A DNA stretch of 19,868 bases. It comes from CAZKUR01 sp964556005 (GTDB lineage: Bacteria; Bacteroidota; Ignavibacteria; Ignavibacteriales; Ignavibacteriaceae). The notes below the pieces were generated by a model, which worked only from the letters and a program-made list of their open reading frames with translations, was not told the origin of the DNA and did no database searches. Positions 8,681-16,470 of the stretch are shown in pieces; position 1 is the stretch's first letter; every line of letters begins with the position of its first letter. The stretch is from positions 1 to 19,868 of the forward strand of contig CAZKUR010000072.1 of the NCBI GenBank assembly GCA_964556005.1, written 5' to 3'. A program made the position numbers and the translations under genes.

Positions 8681-8736
8681 AAAGAGATAACATCTTTCCG
8701 ATGTGCATAACGAAGTGAAAAGGTGCCATCTCTTTA
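8681..8736. repeat. Inverted repeat between convergent genes (AGAGAT element, copy 1)
   Basis: Left arm 8681-8699 and right arm 8717-8736 pair at about 15 of 19 positions around an 18-nt loop. The left end AGAGATAACATCTTT (8683-8697) matches the right arm of the element at 13270-13372 at 14 of 15 bases. It lies between the 3' ends of sucrose synthase and mscS. A two-way terminator or a short non-autonomous repeat element fits. U-rich tracts follow on the plus strand. Confidence 0.6.
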
Positions 8737-8755
8737 TTTTATTATTATATCGCTT

Positions 8756-9817
8756 TTAATTCGAATCGCTTTCCTTTTCAACAAACAATGTTTGTGTCGG
8801 GAATGCAAACTCGATTCCTTTCTCTTTGAATTGACGGTATATTTCTAAATTAATTGCCTGCTGGATATCCATATATTTATTGTAGTCGGCTCCGATTACG
8901 TAATAGACAAACTCAAAGTTCAAAGAGAAATCTCCGTAATTAGCAAAATGCCCTCGATCAAAAACCGTATCGGTCTGTCCTTCAATTATTGTACGAACCA
9001 TCTTCGGAATTTCTTCCAATTGTTCGGCAGTAGTTTGATAAATAACACCAAGTTTGAATACAACTCTTCTCCGCTCCATTTTTTTGTAATTATGTATCCG
9101 TGAATCGGTTAAATCCTTGTTTGAAAAGACTATCTGCTCGCCGCCTAAACTTCTAATACGTGTTGTCTTTAAACCTACATATTCAATGGCTCCCATTTTG
9201 TCACCGACTATAATAAAATCACCGATTTCAAACGGACGATCGAAAAAGATGACAAAGTAAGCAAAAAGATCACCAAGTATTGCCTGAGCTGCCAGAGCAA
9301 CTGCTATACCGCCGACTCCTAAACCGGTGATAACGGCAGATACTTTAAACCCGAGATTATCAAGCAGAAATACTAATCCGATAATCCAGACTAAAATATT
9401 AATCAGCGTACTTATGCCGCGAAGCTCTTTTCCCTTTGTTTCGGCATCGCCTTTTCTTCTAAGGTAAGTCTGTAGTGAATAACTTATAACGGATGAGATT
9501 GATTTTAATACATAGAAAGTAACTATAATTATTAAAACAATGTTGATTAGATTAAAAGCTTTTTCGGAGATGGAAAGAGTTTTTATGGCTAAGTAAAATG
9601 AACCTACATAAAGAAGCGGAATTATGTTTTTTTCAATTGCAGTTATCATAAAATCGTCAAGTGTTGTCTGTGTCTTTTCGGCCCATTTTTTCAACCTGCC
9701 GAGAATAATGCTTCTGAAAATCCTGATAATAATTATACCTGCAACAAAAATTCCAAGTGCAGTTAGATATACGAGTACTGTGTTGCCGAGGAAAGTCTGA
9801 TTCAAAAATTTTTGCAC
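8756..9817 (-). CDS. MscS-family mechanosensitive ion channel
   Basis: 353-residue inner-membrane channel that relieves osmotic down-shock. Hydrophobic segments lie at about 13-35, 66-82, 91-112, 136-154 and 158-198. The pore-lining TM3 is recognisable as GLGVGGIAVALAAQAILGD (165-183), followed by the family motif FFDRPFEIGD (191-200) at the start of the beta domain. A C-terminal alpha/beta domain follows to 353. The start is GTG at 9817, chosen because AGGAG stands eight bases upstream and no ATG fits. Two more membrane segments than E. coli MscS place it among the longer bacterial forms. The thioesterase gene is 93 bp upstream on the same strand; a shared transcript is possible but function appears unrelated. 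Confidence 0.92.
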   Translation of the reverse strand: MQKFLNQTFLGNTVLVYLTALGIFVAGIIIIRIFRSIILGRLKKWAEKTQTTLDDFMITAIEKNIIPLLYVGSFYLAIKTLSISEKAFNLINIVLIIIVTFYVLKSISSVISYSLQTYLRRKGDAETKGKELRGISTLINILVWIIGLVFLLDNLGFKVSAVITGLGVGGIAVALAAQAILGDLFAYFVIFFDRPFEIGDFIIVGDKMGAIEYVGLKTTRIRSLGGEQIVFSNKDLTDSRIHNYKKMERRRVVFKLGVIYQTTAEQLEEIPKMVRTIIEGQTDTVFDRGHFANYGDFSLNFEFVYYVIGADYNKYMDIQQAINLEIYRQFKEKGIEFAFPTQTLFVEKESDSN

Positions 9818-9910
9818 CAGATATTCTCCTATATTTAATTGTTCATGATTTAATTTTAAAAAATAGAAAATTCAAAAATCGTTTTGAGTGATATGAGTTA
9901 AACCGAAATA

Positions 9911-10318
9911 TTAAATCGAATAAACTTTAATAATATCTTCGGGTATTCTTACCGGGCGTCCGGATTTGATAGATATCATGGTGTAAATTATATAACCTTC
10001 CGCTGCAACCTTTTCGTTGTCTTTTTTTACAATCCAAAAATTTACGCGGCACTGCGCGCCTTCAGCAAATCCTACCTGAGTACGCACAACTATTGTGTCA
10101 TCTAATTTTAACGCCCGCTTATATTCAATATGCGTGATGCTGACATACCAGTTGTATCCTCTATCGTGAAAATCGTTCATAGACATTTTATAATCTTTTA
10201 ACATCTGGTCGTAACGTGCTGCTAAAATATAATCGATATATTTTGTATGATGTACATGATTATTTAAATCTATATCGTCCGGCCTGATTTTTATTTCCGA
10301 TTCAAAAGTAGAATACAT
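9911..10318 (-). CDS. Hotdog-fold acyl-CoA/acyl-ACP thioesterase
   Basis: 135 residues of the 4HBT (YbgC/FatA-like) family, a cytoplasmic tetramer-forming thioester hydrolase. The active-site segment is RPDDIDLNNHVHHTKYIDY (12-30), matching the family's D-x-D-x-x-x-H-V-x-x-x-x-Y-x-x-Y pattern. D17 is the likely catalytic acid, with N20/H21 nearby. The chain length or carrier of the substrate cannot be seen. GGAG lies five bases before the ATG. It is 23 bp after the DUF1207-like gene, so the two are probably co-transcribed. Confidence 0.87.
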   Translation of the reverse strand: MYSTFESEIKIRPDDIDLNNHVHHTKYIDYILAARYDQMLKDYKMSMNDFHDRGYNWYVSITHIEYKRALKLDDTIVVRTQVGFAEGAQCRVNFWIVKKDNEKVAAEGYIIYTMISIKSGRPVRIPEDIIKVYSI

Positions 10319-10341
10319 TTATACTCCATGTTTAATTTTAT

Positions 10342-11220
10342 TTAAAAGAAATCCACGTTAAACCCGACCCCGAATCTCGAAACTCTCCTGTTGTAATAAG
10401 AGCTGAACACATCTCTCCCGTTATAATATGAAAGATAGAAGACAATTCCTTTTTCAAACCAGCTGCCGAATTTTATTCCTAAGACTGTTTGATTACTCCC
10501 GGCATAAACCGGGTTGCCGCTTAATAAAAAATGATGGGCAATAAAAATATTTTCGGAATGATCAAATACTTTTCCGAATAAATCTTTAAAGGAAAATTGT
10601 GCACCCAACAGTGCTTTATATTTTTTCAATTCCAGCGGCCTGACTAATGTTGAATACGAAGCGCCGCCGTAATATTGAATTAAAAAAATTCCAACAGGGA
10701 TTTCATGCTCAACTGTTAATTCACCGAAATCTTCAGTGTATGGAATCGGTCCTCTCCCATCCTCCCATGTTCCGGTTCTTGTATCATAGTGCCCGTCCAC
10801 AAAATGAGCGCTGTTGTGAATAATTCTTAATCTCGCAAGTAAGGTATTTGTTTTAAATTTTTTCGAGAAGGATAAATGCCCGCCGAAAAAACCGTCAAGT
10901 GCATCAATCTGAAGCCTGTAACCCGCATAGCTTGTAGAATATGCATAAGCCATAAATTCGATGCCGAGCGTTAAATTTATTTTTGATCCCGGCCAGTTAA
11001 AATTGAATAAATCTACTGCGTTGCCGATGTCCACTTTTAAATTTGATGTAGCGGTGTAATAAAGAATTCCCATTCTTGCTTCCAGATTATTTGCATAAAG
11101 AGGATCGAAAGTGAGACTGCGGGGAAGAAAATAAAACTTCAAAGCTTTCGAACTGTCGTTTTGTGAATAGCTGCACGCCGAAATCGATAAAAACAAAAAA
11201 AGAATAATTAGTCTCTTCAT
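10342..11220 (-). CDS. DUF1207-like outer-membrane beta-barrel protein
   Basis: 292 residues. The N-terminus is a signal peptide: basic start, hydrophobic core LIILFLFLSI, then ISAC at 13-16, a fair lipobox, or alternatively YSQ at 18-20, a common signal-peptidase I end in Bacteroidota. The mature part is made of alternating amphipathic strands and ends in Phe (FGVGFNVDFF), the usual barrel terminus. The stretch LARLRIIHNSAHFVDG (128-143) matches the RLRLYHQSSHxGD motif of DUF1207 proteins, as does the strand order before it (DPLYANNLEARMGILY, 39-54). Function of the family is unknown. It is first of three minus-strand genes and divergent from the acetyl-CoA synthetase homologue. Confidence 0.72.
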   Translation of the reverse strand: MKRLIILFLFLSISACSYSQNDSSKALKFYFLPRSLTFDPLYANNLEARMGILYYTATSNLKVDIGNAVDLFNFNWPGSKINLTLGIEFMAYAYSTSYAGYRLQIDALDGFFGGHLSFSKKFKTNTLLARLRIIHNSAHFVDGHYDTRTGTWEDGRGPIPYTEDFGELTVEHEIPVGIFLIQYYGGASYSTLVRPLELKKYKALLGAQFSFKDLFGKVFDHSENIFIAHHFLLSGNPVYAGSNQTVLGIKFGSWFEKGIVFYLSYYNGRDVFSSYYNRRVSRFGVGFNVDFF

Positions 11221-11358
11221 CTGCCTAAATTTTAATTAAATAAAAACAAATTTAGAAAAAATAAAAATTGTAATTTGTGAACGGATATTTTTCCCCTCTA
11301 TTTGATTTTAGAGAGCGCAACTTCTATTTTTTTAATTTATGTTTCAAATATTTTCAAT

Positions 11359-13236
11359 ATGAATTCAATAAATTCAAAAGATGATTACGACAAAATTTAT
11401 AAAGAGTCGTTAAAAAGTCCTGTAAAATTCTGGTCTGAAAAAGCAAGCCGGCTTACTTGGTTTAAAAAGTGGAAGAAGATTAGCGAGGGGAAATCATTTT
11501 CCACGAAATGGTTTACCGGGGGAGAAACCAATATCAGTTATAATTGCCTCGACCGGCATGTTTTATCCGGGAATACAAATAAAGCCGCCCTGATATGGGA
11601 AGGCGAAAACGAAGAACAGAAAATTTTTACTTACGGGATGTTATTGAGAGAGGTTTCTTTATTTGCAAACGGGATGAAAAAACTTGGAGTAAAAAAGGGA
11701 GATGTTGTTTTTATCTACATGGGAATGGTCCCCGAAGCGCTTATTTCAATGCTTGCCTGCGCGAGAATCGGAGCGGTTCATTCGGTTATTTTCAACGGTT
11801 TGAGCGCCGAGGCATTAAAAAACAGAATTTTACTTTCCAACCCGAAGTTATTAATAATTTCGGATGTTTTAGTTTTGAAAGGGAATAAAATTCCTCTTAA
11901 ACCGGCAATCGATTCAATCATTCCGGAGTGCCTTTCGTTAAAAAAAATTGTCGTTCATAGAAGAATGCAGGATTCTAATCTGACTCTTAACAGTGATTTG
12001 GAAATATACTGGAAGGAATTGATCAAAGTTAAAAACGATAAATGCTCGGCAATAAAATTAAATTCCGGGCATGAGCTTTTTAAAATTCACTCTTATGATG
12101 CGGAAGGAAATTTGATTGAAATAAATCATAGTACCGGGGGTTATATGGTGCAGGCATTTTATTCAACGAGTTTTGTTTTCGGTATCAAAGAAGATGATTT
12201 GTTTTGGTGTTCGGGCGACATAAGCTGGATTACAGGACATACTTATTTGTTGTATGGACCCTTGTTGAACGGAATAACTACTTTTATGTATGAAGGAATT
12301 CCAGGCTACCCGGTTGAAGACCGGTACTGGGAATTAATCGAAAAATATAAAATAAATATTTTGCTGACCACACCTACAACAATAAGAGCAGCAAGATCCC
12401 TGGGAGAAGATTGGGTTGTAAAACACGACCTTTCAAGCCTGAGATTAATTGGAACAATCGGCGAGCCGGTTAAACATGACACTTTAAAATGGATAAAAAA
12501 ATTCATCGGGGATAACAAAGTCCCGGTTATAAATTCCTATATTCAAACCGAAGGCGGTTCAATTTTATTATCGAGCTTGGGAATAAATGAAATAAAAAAT
12601 TTGGAAAGCTTCTGCCGTCCATTACCCGGAATTGATGCTGAAGTAGTAAATCTAAAAGGAAAATCTTTTAAAAATGCGGGCGCCGGGTATCTTGTTATAA
12701 ATAATTCCTGGCCGTCGATTCTAAAAGTTGGTGGAAAAGAAAAAGGGCTAATAGAGAATAATTACCGTAAAATAATTAACGGGAAATACTTCACAGGAGA
12801 TGCCGCAGTAAAAGATGAGCATGGAAATATTTCAATTCTAGGAAGAGTTGATAATAATATAAACGTCGGCTGGCATAGGATAAATTCAAAGATGATTGAA
12901 AACATGCTGGACATGCATCCTGCGGTTATAGAATCAGCGGTTGTCGCCAGGCCCGACGATATAAAAGGAAATGCCCCGGTAGCTTTTGTCGTTCTTCAAA
13001 AAGGAGAGCAAGAACTGCTTTTGCTGAAGGAGGAACTAAGACATTTTATTGAAATAAAAATCGGCGCTTTTGCAAAGCCGGATGAAATATCTTTCCTTGA
13101 TTCGTTGCCGAAAGATGAAAATAAAAAAATTCTTAGAAGGGTACTCCGGTCAATCGCAATTACCGGGAAAATTTCCGGGGATTTGGCCCTGGCCGACGAT
13201 TTTTCTACGATTGAGAAATTAAGGGAAGAGATTTAA
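11359..13236 (+). CDS. Acetyl-CoA synthetase homologue with lost catalytic motifs (probable pseudoenzyme)
   Basis: 625 residues, aligning end to end with AcsA-type acetyl-CoA synthetases; KGDVVFIYMGMVPEALISML, ACARIGAVHSVIF, ITGHTYLLYGPL and GEPV are well kept. The ATP-binding P-loop (YTSGSTGKPKG in active enzymes) reads HSYDAEGNLIE at 244-254 without a gap; only G250 survives. WWQTETGG reads YIQTEGGS (394-401), VSGHRLG reads VGWHRIN (503-509), and RVDD reads RVDN. The acetylation-target/catalytic Lys is kept (K590 in DENKKILRR), as is TGD before residue 495. No stop or frameshift interrupts the frame. ATG 11359 is preferred to the TTG at 11302 because the family N-terminus begins near there. 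Normal acetate activation is unlikely; a regulatory or structural role, or recent decay, is inferred. Confidence 0.85.
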   Translation: MNSINSKDDYDKIYKESLKSPVKFWSEKASRLTWFKKWKKISEGKSFSTKWFTGGETNISYNCLDRHVLSGNTNKAALIWEGENEEQKIFTYGMLLREVSLFANGMKKLGVKKGDVVFIYMGMVPEALISMLACARIGAVHSVIFNGLSAEALKNRILLSNPKLLIISDVLVLKGNKIPLKPAIDSIIPECLSLKKIVVHRRMQDSNLTLNSDLEIYWKELIKVKNDKCSAIKLNSGHELFKIHSYDAEGNLIEINHSTGGYMVQAFYSTSFVFGIKEDDLFWCSGDISWITGHTYLLYGPLLNGITTFMYEGIPGYPVEDRYWELIEKYKINILLTTPTTIRAARSLGEDWVVKHDLSSLRLIGTIGEPVKHDTLKWIKKFIGDNKVPVINSYIQTEGGSILLSSLGINEIKNLESFCRPLPGIDAEVVNLKGKSFKNAGAGYLVINNSWPSILKVGGKEKGLIENNYRKIINGKYFTGDAAVKDEHGNISILGRVDNNINVGWHRINSKMIENMLDMHPAVIESAVVARPDDIKGNAPVAFVVLQKGEQELLLLKEELRHFIEIKIGAFAKPDEISFLDSLPKDENKKILRRVLRSIAITGKISGDLALADDFSTIEKLREEI

Positions 13237-13269
13237 CTCTTCAATAGTTTTGTGCAATCCATAAACGTA

Positions 13270-13372
13270 GCAAGGAGATGAAATCTTTATAAAGATAAAT
13301 TATGAATAAATATACCGGATCGTTTGTGGAAATTTCCGTTTGGTTTTTTACATATAAAGATGTCATCTCTGC
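13270..13372. repeat. Inverted repeat between convergent genes (AGAGAT element, copy 2)
   Basis: GCAAGGAGATGAAATCTTTA at 13270-13289 is the near-perfect inverse (one indel, about one mismatch) of the sequence ending at 13372. That end reads GCAGAGATGACATCTTTA on the minus strand. About 60 bp separate the arms. The right arm shares AGAGATRACATCTTT with the element at 8681-8736. It stops just short of the stop codon of the HisH-like gene and lies 34 bp past the synthetase homologue's stop. Confidence 0.6.
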
Positions 13373-13375
13373 ACA

Positions 13376-13963
13376 TCAATCAAGCTCAATAAAGTTCTTT
13401 AAAACTTTCAAGCCTGACTCTCCTGAATTTTCCGGATGAAACTGCACCCCGTAGCAATTATCTTTTTCCATCGATGAAGAAAAGTTTATCCCGTTAAACG
13501 ACACAGAAGTAGTAAATTTATTTTCCGGCAGATAAAAATTATGCTTGAAATAAAACCTGTCCGATTCACCGATTCCCTTTAACAATCTACTTGGTTTAAC
13601 GACACTAATATTTGCCTGCTGCTTATTTGTCAGGATGGAATCCGGCATTTTAAATTCTTCTGCCGATCCAGGGAAAATTCCCAGGCATGAAACATTTCCG
13701 TCTCTTGAAAAATTTGCCATCAGCTGCATACCGAGCCCGATTCCTAAAACAGGTTTTTTAACAATCCGTAAAACCGTGAACAGGTTCATTACATGCAGCC
13801 TTCGAATAGCATCAGAAGCATCCCCTTCACCTGGGAGAATAATTCTGTCGGCTTTTGCAATATCCGATTCATTATCCGAAATTTTAAAATCGGAAGTTAT
13901 TTTTTTTAATGCACCGGCGACAAGCTGGGTATTTTTATCGCCGTATTCTATTATTATTATCAT
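13376..13963 (-). CDS. HisH-like class I glutamine amidotransferase lacking the catalytic Cys
   Basis: 195 residues with the class I glutaminase fold of HisH, the ammonia-producing subunit of imidazole-glycerol-phosphate synthase. It starts MIIIIEYGDKN as HisH does, so ATG 13963 is chosen over GTG 13981. The nucleophile elbow, normally LGICLGMQL, is LGIGLGMQL: G76 replaces the Cys, coded GGG, two base changes from either Cys codon. The oxyanion motif PGVG is PGEG. The partner residues remain (FHPENS, H176 and E178). Glutamine hydrolysis by the usual route should be impossible. No hisF or other his gene is nearby; it stands alone, convergent to another altered enzyme. A terminator hairpin lies immediately upstream. 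Confidence 0.85.
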   Translation of the reverse strand: MIIIIEYGDKNTQLVAGALKKITSDFKISDNESDIAKADRIILPGEGDASDAIRRLHVMNLFTVLRIVKKPVLGIGLGMQLMANFSRDGNVSCLGIFPGSAEEFKMPDSILTNKQQANISVVKPSRLLKGIGESDRFYFKHNFYLPENKFTTSVSFNGINFSSSMEKDNCYGVQFHPENSGESGLKVLKNFIELD

Positions 13964-13988
13964 TTTAAAAATTTTTTTCACACAAACT

Positions 13989-14010
13989 AAAAACCCCGGT
14001 ATTGCCGGGG
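13989..14010 (-). terminator. Rho-independent terminator after the two-component operon
   Basis: On the minus strand CCCCGG (14010-14005), a five-base loop and CCGGGG (13999-13994) form a 6-bp all-G:C stem followed by TTTTT. It lies about 150 bp past the response-regulator stop. It ends only 25 bases before the ATG of the HisH-like gene, so that gene needs read-through or a promoter overlapping the hairpin. Confidence 0.85.
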
Positions 14011-14157
14011 TGGAGGGAATAATTATTTTAACTACTTTAGAGTTGTCAATATCGTTTTAATAGGAAATTCCAAATCCAGTTTCTACTTTCAATTAATAAA
14101 AGATATTTAAATAACCGCTATAAAATAAAACATTTAGCTTGAATAATAAAATAATAA

Positions 14158-14871
14158 TTAGTCGCTTTCAAAAATGTAACCTTCACTTCTCACACTTTTT
14201 ATATAAACCGGGCTTTTAGAATCCGGTTCAAAATATTTTCTTAAACGGGCAATAAAATTATCTACAGTACGCGTTTCAATTTCGGGATTCAATTGCCAGA
14301 CCTGTTCGAGAAGCTCTTTTCTAGAAATTATTCTTCCTTTATTATCGATAAGATACTTGAGCACCATCGCTTCTCTTTGAGAAAGACGAAATTCGTAGTC
14401 GGCACATTTACAAATTAAATTATCAAAATTAATTTCGTTTTTTCCGAACCTGAAAACGGGCTGTTCTTTCGTAACGGATTTATACCAATTTTTTCGCCGC
14501 AGCATTCCTTTTATCCTAAGCAGCAATTCATTTAAGTGAAACGGTTTTGTTAGGTAATCATCAGCCCCGGTTTCAAGTCCTTTCACTTTGTCCTTTAACC
14601 CGGTTTTTGCTGTTAAAATAAGTATCGGCATTTGAGGAAATTTGGCCCGGATTTTTTCGGTAATCTCGAACCCGTCGAAATAAGGAAGCATTATATCGAG
14701 AAGAATCAAATCGAACTCTTCTTTTTGAAATACTTCGAGCGCTTCCTTCCCGTCTTTCGCCCAGGTGGCCAAATATCCTTCCTCGGCTAAATTGTATTGT
14801 AACCCGGTTGCGAGATTTTCTTCATCTTCGACTAACAGAATTTTATAACCTTTATAATTTTCTTCAATCAT
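14158..14871 (-). CDS. OmpR-family response regulator
   Basis: 237 residues. The receiver domain (about 9-125) has the acidic pair E15/D16, phospho-acceptor D59 (LLDIMLP), switch T87 and K109 (TKPF). The C-terminal winged-helix DNA-binding domain (about 142-235) shows LSQREAMVLKYLIDNKGRIISR and the recognition-helix region TRTVDNFIARLRKYF, ending SVRSEGYIFE. It acts as a transcription factor phosphorylated by the kinase encoded just upstream. Its ATG overlaps the kinase stop by 8 nt, with GGAGG six bases before it inside the kinase gene. Target genes cannot be told; no sensor or transport gene is adjacent. Confidence 0.95.
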   Translation of the reverse strand: MIEENYKGYKILLVEDEENLATGLQYNLAEEGYLATWAKDGKEALEVFQKEEFDLILLDIMLPYFDGFEITEKIRAKFPQMPILILTAKTGLKDKVKGLETGADDYLTKPFHLNELLLRIKGMLRRKNWYKSVTKEQPVFRFGKNEINFDNLICKCADYEFRLSQREAMVLKYLIDNKGRIISRKELLEQVWQLNPEIETRTVDNFIARLRKYFEPDSKSPVYIKSVRSEGYIFESD

Positions 14872-15886
14872 CGGATGCCTCCGGTAAAATCTCCTCTTTT
14901 TCCCGGATGTTCTTCAGCCGTGTTGTTAATTTTCTTTTTGAATTTTCATAAACCGGTAATTCAATTATAAATGTTGAACCGTACCCCGGGCCTTCGCTTT
15001 CAACTGAAATTTTCCCGCCATGATTTTTTATAATTTCTTTCACCTCGTATAATCCAAGCCCGGTTCCTTTAACATTCGGAATGTTTTTGTTCATAATCCT
15101 ATAGAATTTATTAAAAATCTTTTTCTGCTCGGTTAAGGCAATACCGATCCCGTTGTCTTTAATTTCTATAAGAAATTTATTTAAATTCTCTTTTATACTA
15201 ACCATAATCTTAATATTTCCCGTCGAATATTTTACAGCGTTATTGATAAGATTATTAATAACAATTTTAAAAGCATCGATATCAAGAGCGCACTTGCATT
15301 TTAATTCACCCTCAATATGTATTATTTCTTTGGGAAGTTTAAATTGTTCGGCAGACTCGAAAAATAATTTTCTCATTATCAAGTCTGCATCGTAAATCTC
15401 ATATTCAAAAACTTTTTTCCTTTGTTCGATTGCAGAAAGTTCAAGAATTGAATTGATCAGATTTTGTAAGCGGTCCGCATCTTGTATCATAAGTCCGAGA
15501 AACTCTTTTTGTCTTTCGGGCGGAACGTCCCTGCTGTTTAAAGTTTCGAGGTATAGTTGAATTGAAGCGAGAGGTGATTTTAATTCGTGCGTAATGTTTG
15601 CAATAAAATTATCGTAAAGTTTAGTTAGACTTAACTGAACATTTAGATTCCTGAAAATAACTGACATCGCAAATGAAATTGCCACAAGCAGCACTATCCC
15701 GCCTACAAGTACAGCAACGTTGCTGCCTTTGTAATTTAATTGAGGCGACAGCCGCCCGCCGACTTCTTTAAGAATTATATAATTTGAAACGTACCAGTAA
15801 ATCCATAATCCCAAAACCATCAGCCATAGAAGCTGTGCAACAACGAAAACGGAAACGTGATAGAAAATCGAATGTCTTTTTTTCAT
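14864..15886 (-). CDS. Membrane histidine kinase of the two-component pair
   Basis: 340 residues. Two membrane segments (about 12-36 and 57-78) flank only about 20 periplasmic residues. HisKA follows with phospho-acceptor H100 in IANITHELKSPLASIQ, then a HATPase domain: N box INNLINNAVKYS, G1 DNGIGI, F box FNKFYR and G2 GTGLGLYEV. There is no HAMP, PAS or large extracytoplasmic domain, so the signal is probably sensed in the membrane or through a partner. AAGGGG stands about seven bases before the ATG. The 3' end overlaps the regulator. A charged tail of about 30 residues follows the ATPase domain. Confidence 0.93.
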   Translation of the reverse strand: MKKRHSIFYHVSVFVVAQLLWLMVLGLWIYWYVSNYIILKEVGGRLSPQLNYKGSNVAVLVGGIVLLVAISFAMSVIFRNLNVQLSLTKLYDNFIANITHELKSPLASIQLYLETLNSRDVPPERQKEFLGLMIQDADRLQNLINSILELSAIEQRKKVFEYEIYDADLIMRKLFFESAEQFKLPKEIIHIEGELKCKCALDIDAFKIVINNLINNAVKYSTGNIKIMVSIKENLNKFLIEIKDNGIGIALTEQKKIFNKFYRIMNKNIPNVKGTGLGLYEVKEIIKNHGGKISVESEGPGYGSTFIIELPVYENSKRKLTTRLKNIREKEEILPEASDD

Positions 15887-16060
15887 TTCTTTACCCCTTC
15901 AAATAAAAAGTCTTTGCATTTTCAAAATTTGCCTGTTAAATATGCTTTAATTAAATATTATATACAAATATCGTTATAATCTTCAATTCACCTATCGCTA
16001 TTTTTAGGTGTATGATGCCGAAGCTCGATATGCCAATAACCTGCCCTAAAATATGAGAAT

Positions 16061-16090
16061 TGTAATTGCGAACGAAGTGAGGCAATATCC
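16061..16090 (+). repeat. REP-like repeat copy A
   Basis: TGTAATTGCGAACGAAGTGA followed by GGCAATATCC matches the pattern GTCATTGCGARCGAAGYGAAGCAATMTCC, a form of extragenic palindrome seen in many bacteria. The copy is compact, with no long loop. Confidence 0.55.
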
Positions 16091-16137
16091 TAAATTCATT
16101 TAGATTTGTGTCATTAAAAATTAAAGTGATTATTTGA

Positions 16138-16190
16138 TAGATTGCTTCGCTCGCCGAAATTCTCTAACAAGTGAGCTCGCTATTAATGAC
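16138..16190 (-). repeat. REP-like repeat copy B
   Basis: Read on the minus strand it begins GTCATTAATAGCGAGCTCAC and ends GCGAGCGAAGCAATCTA. It has the same outer ends as copies C and D, with a degenerate centre of about 20 bp. Confidence 0.55.
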
Positions 16191-16349
16191 GAGATTTGAT
16201 AAACAGTGAATTTTATAAAAAAGGAGCAATTATTACCAATCCCGATTCATCAGATATCACGCTGTACCGGGATAAAGTCCGATTTCAATATCGAAATCGA
16301 GATCTCGCCTAAAAGGCGGATAATCTCAGTTTATGAAAAAAATAACGGT

Positions 16350-16384
16350 GAGATTGCTTCACTTGATGACTCGTTACTAATGAC
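16350..16384 (-). repeat. REP-like repeat copy C
   Basis: GAGATTGCTTC at 16350-16360 and the end ACTAATGAC at 16376-16384 are the inverse of the outer ends of copy D, with the inner stem worn away. Confidence 0.55.
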
Positions 16385-16412
16385 ATGATAAGTAGTGAAT
16401 AAAAAAAAATCA

Positions 16413-16470
16413 GTCATTACGAGCCCGACCTCAAATTGTTATACATTTACAGGTCGGGCGAAGTAATCTC
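16413..16470 (+). repeat. REP-like repeat copy D with intact hairpin
   Basis: GTCATTACGAG at the left and GAAGTAATCTC at the right enclose GCCCGACCT (16423-16431) and AGGTCGGGC (16451-16459). These pair perfectly over 9 bp around a 19-nt loop. This is the best-preserved copy. Confidence 0.65.

Noticed and set aside
11302..11358. TTG start giving a longer acetyl-CoA synthetase homologue
   Set aside because: The extra 19 residues are hydrophobic and absent from the family; the family's N-terminal homology begins just after ATG 11359.
16206..16388. 60-codon plus-strand frame in the repeat-rich gap
   Set aside because: It runs through degenerate REP-like copies, resembles no protein family and is low-complexity by repeat content; more likely chance.
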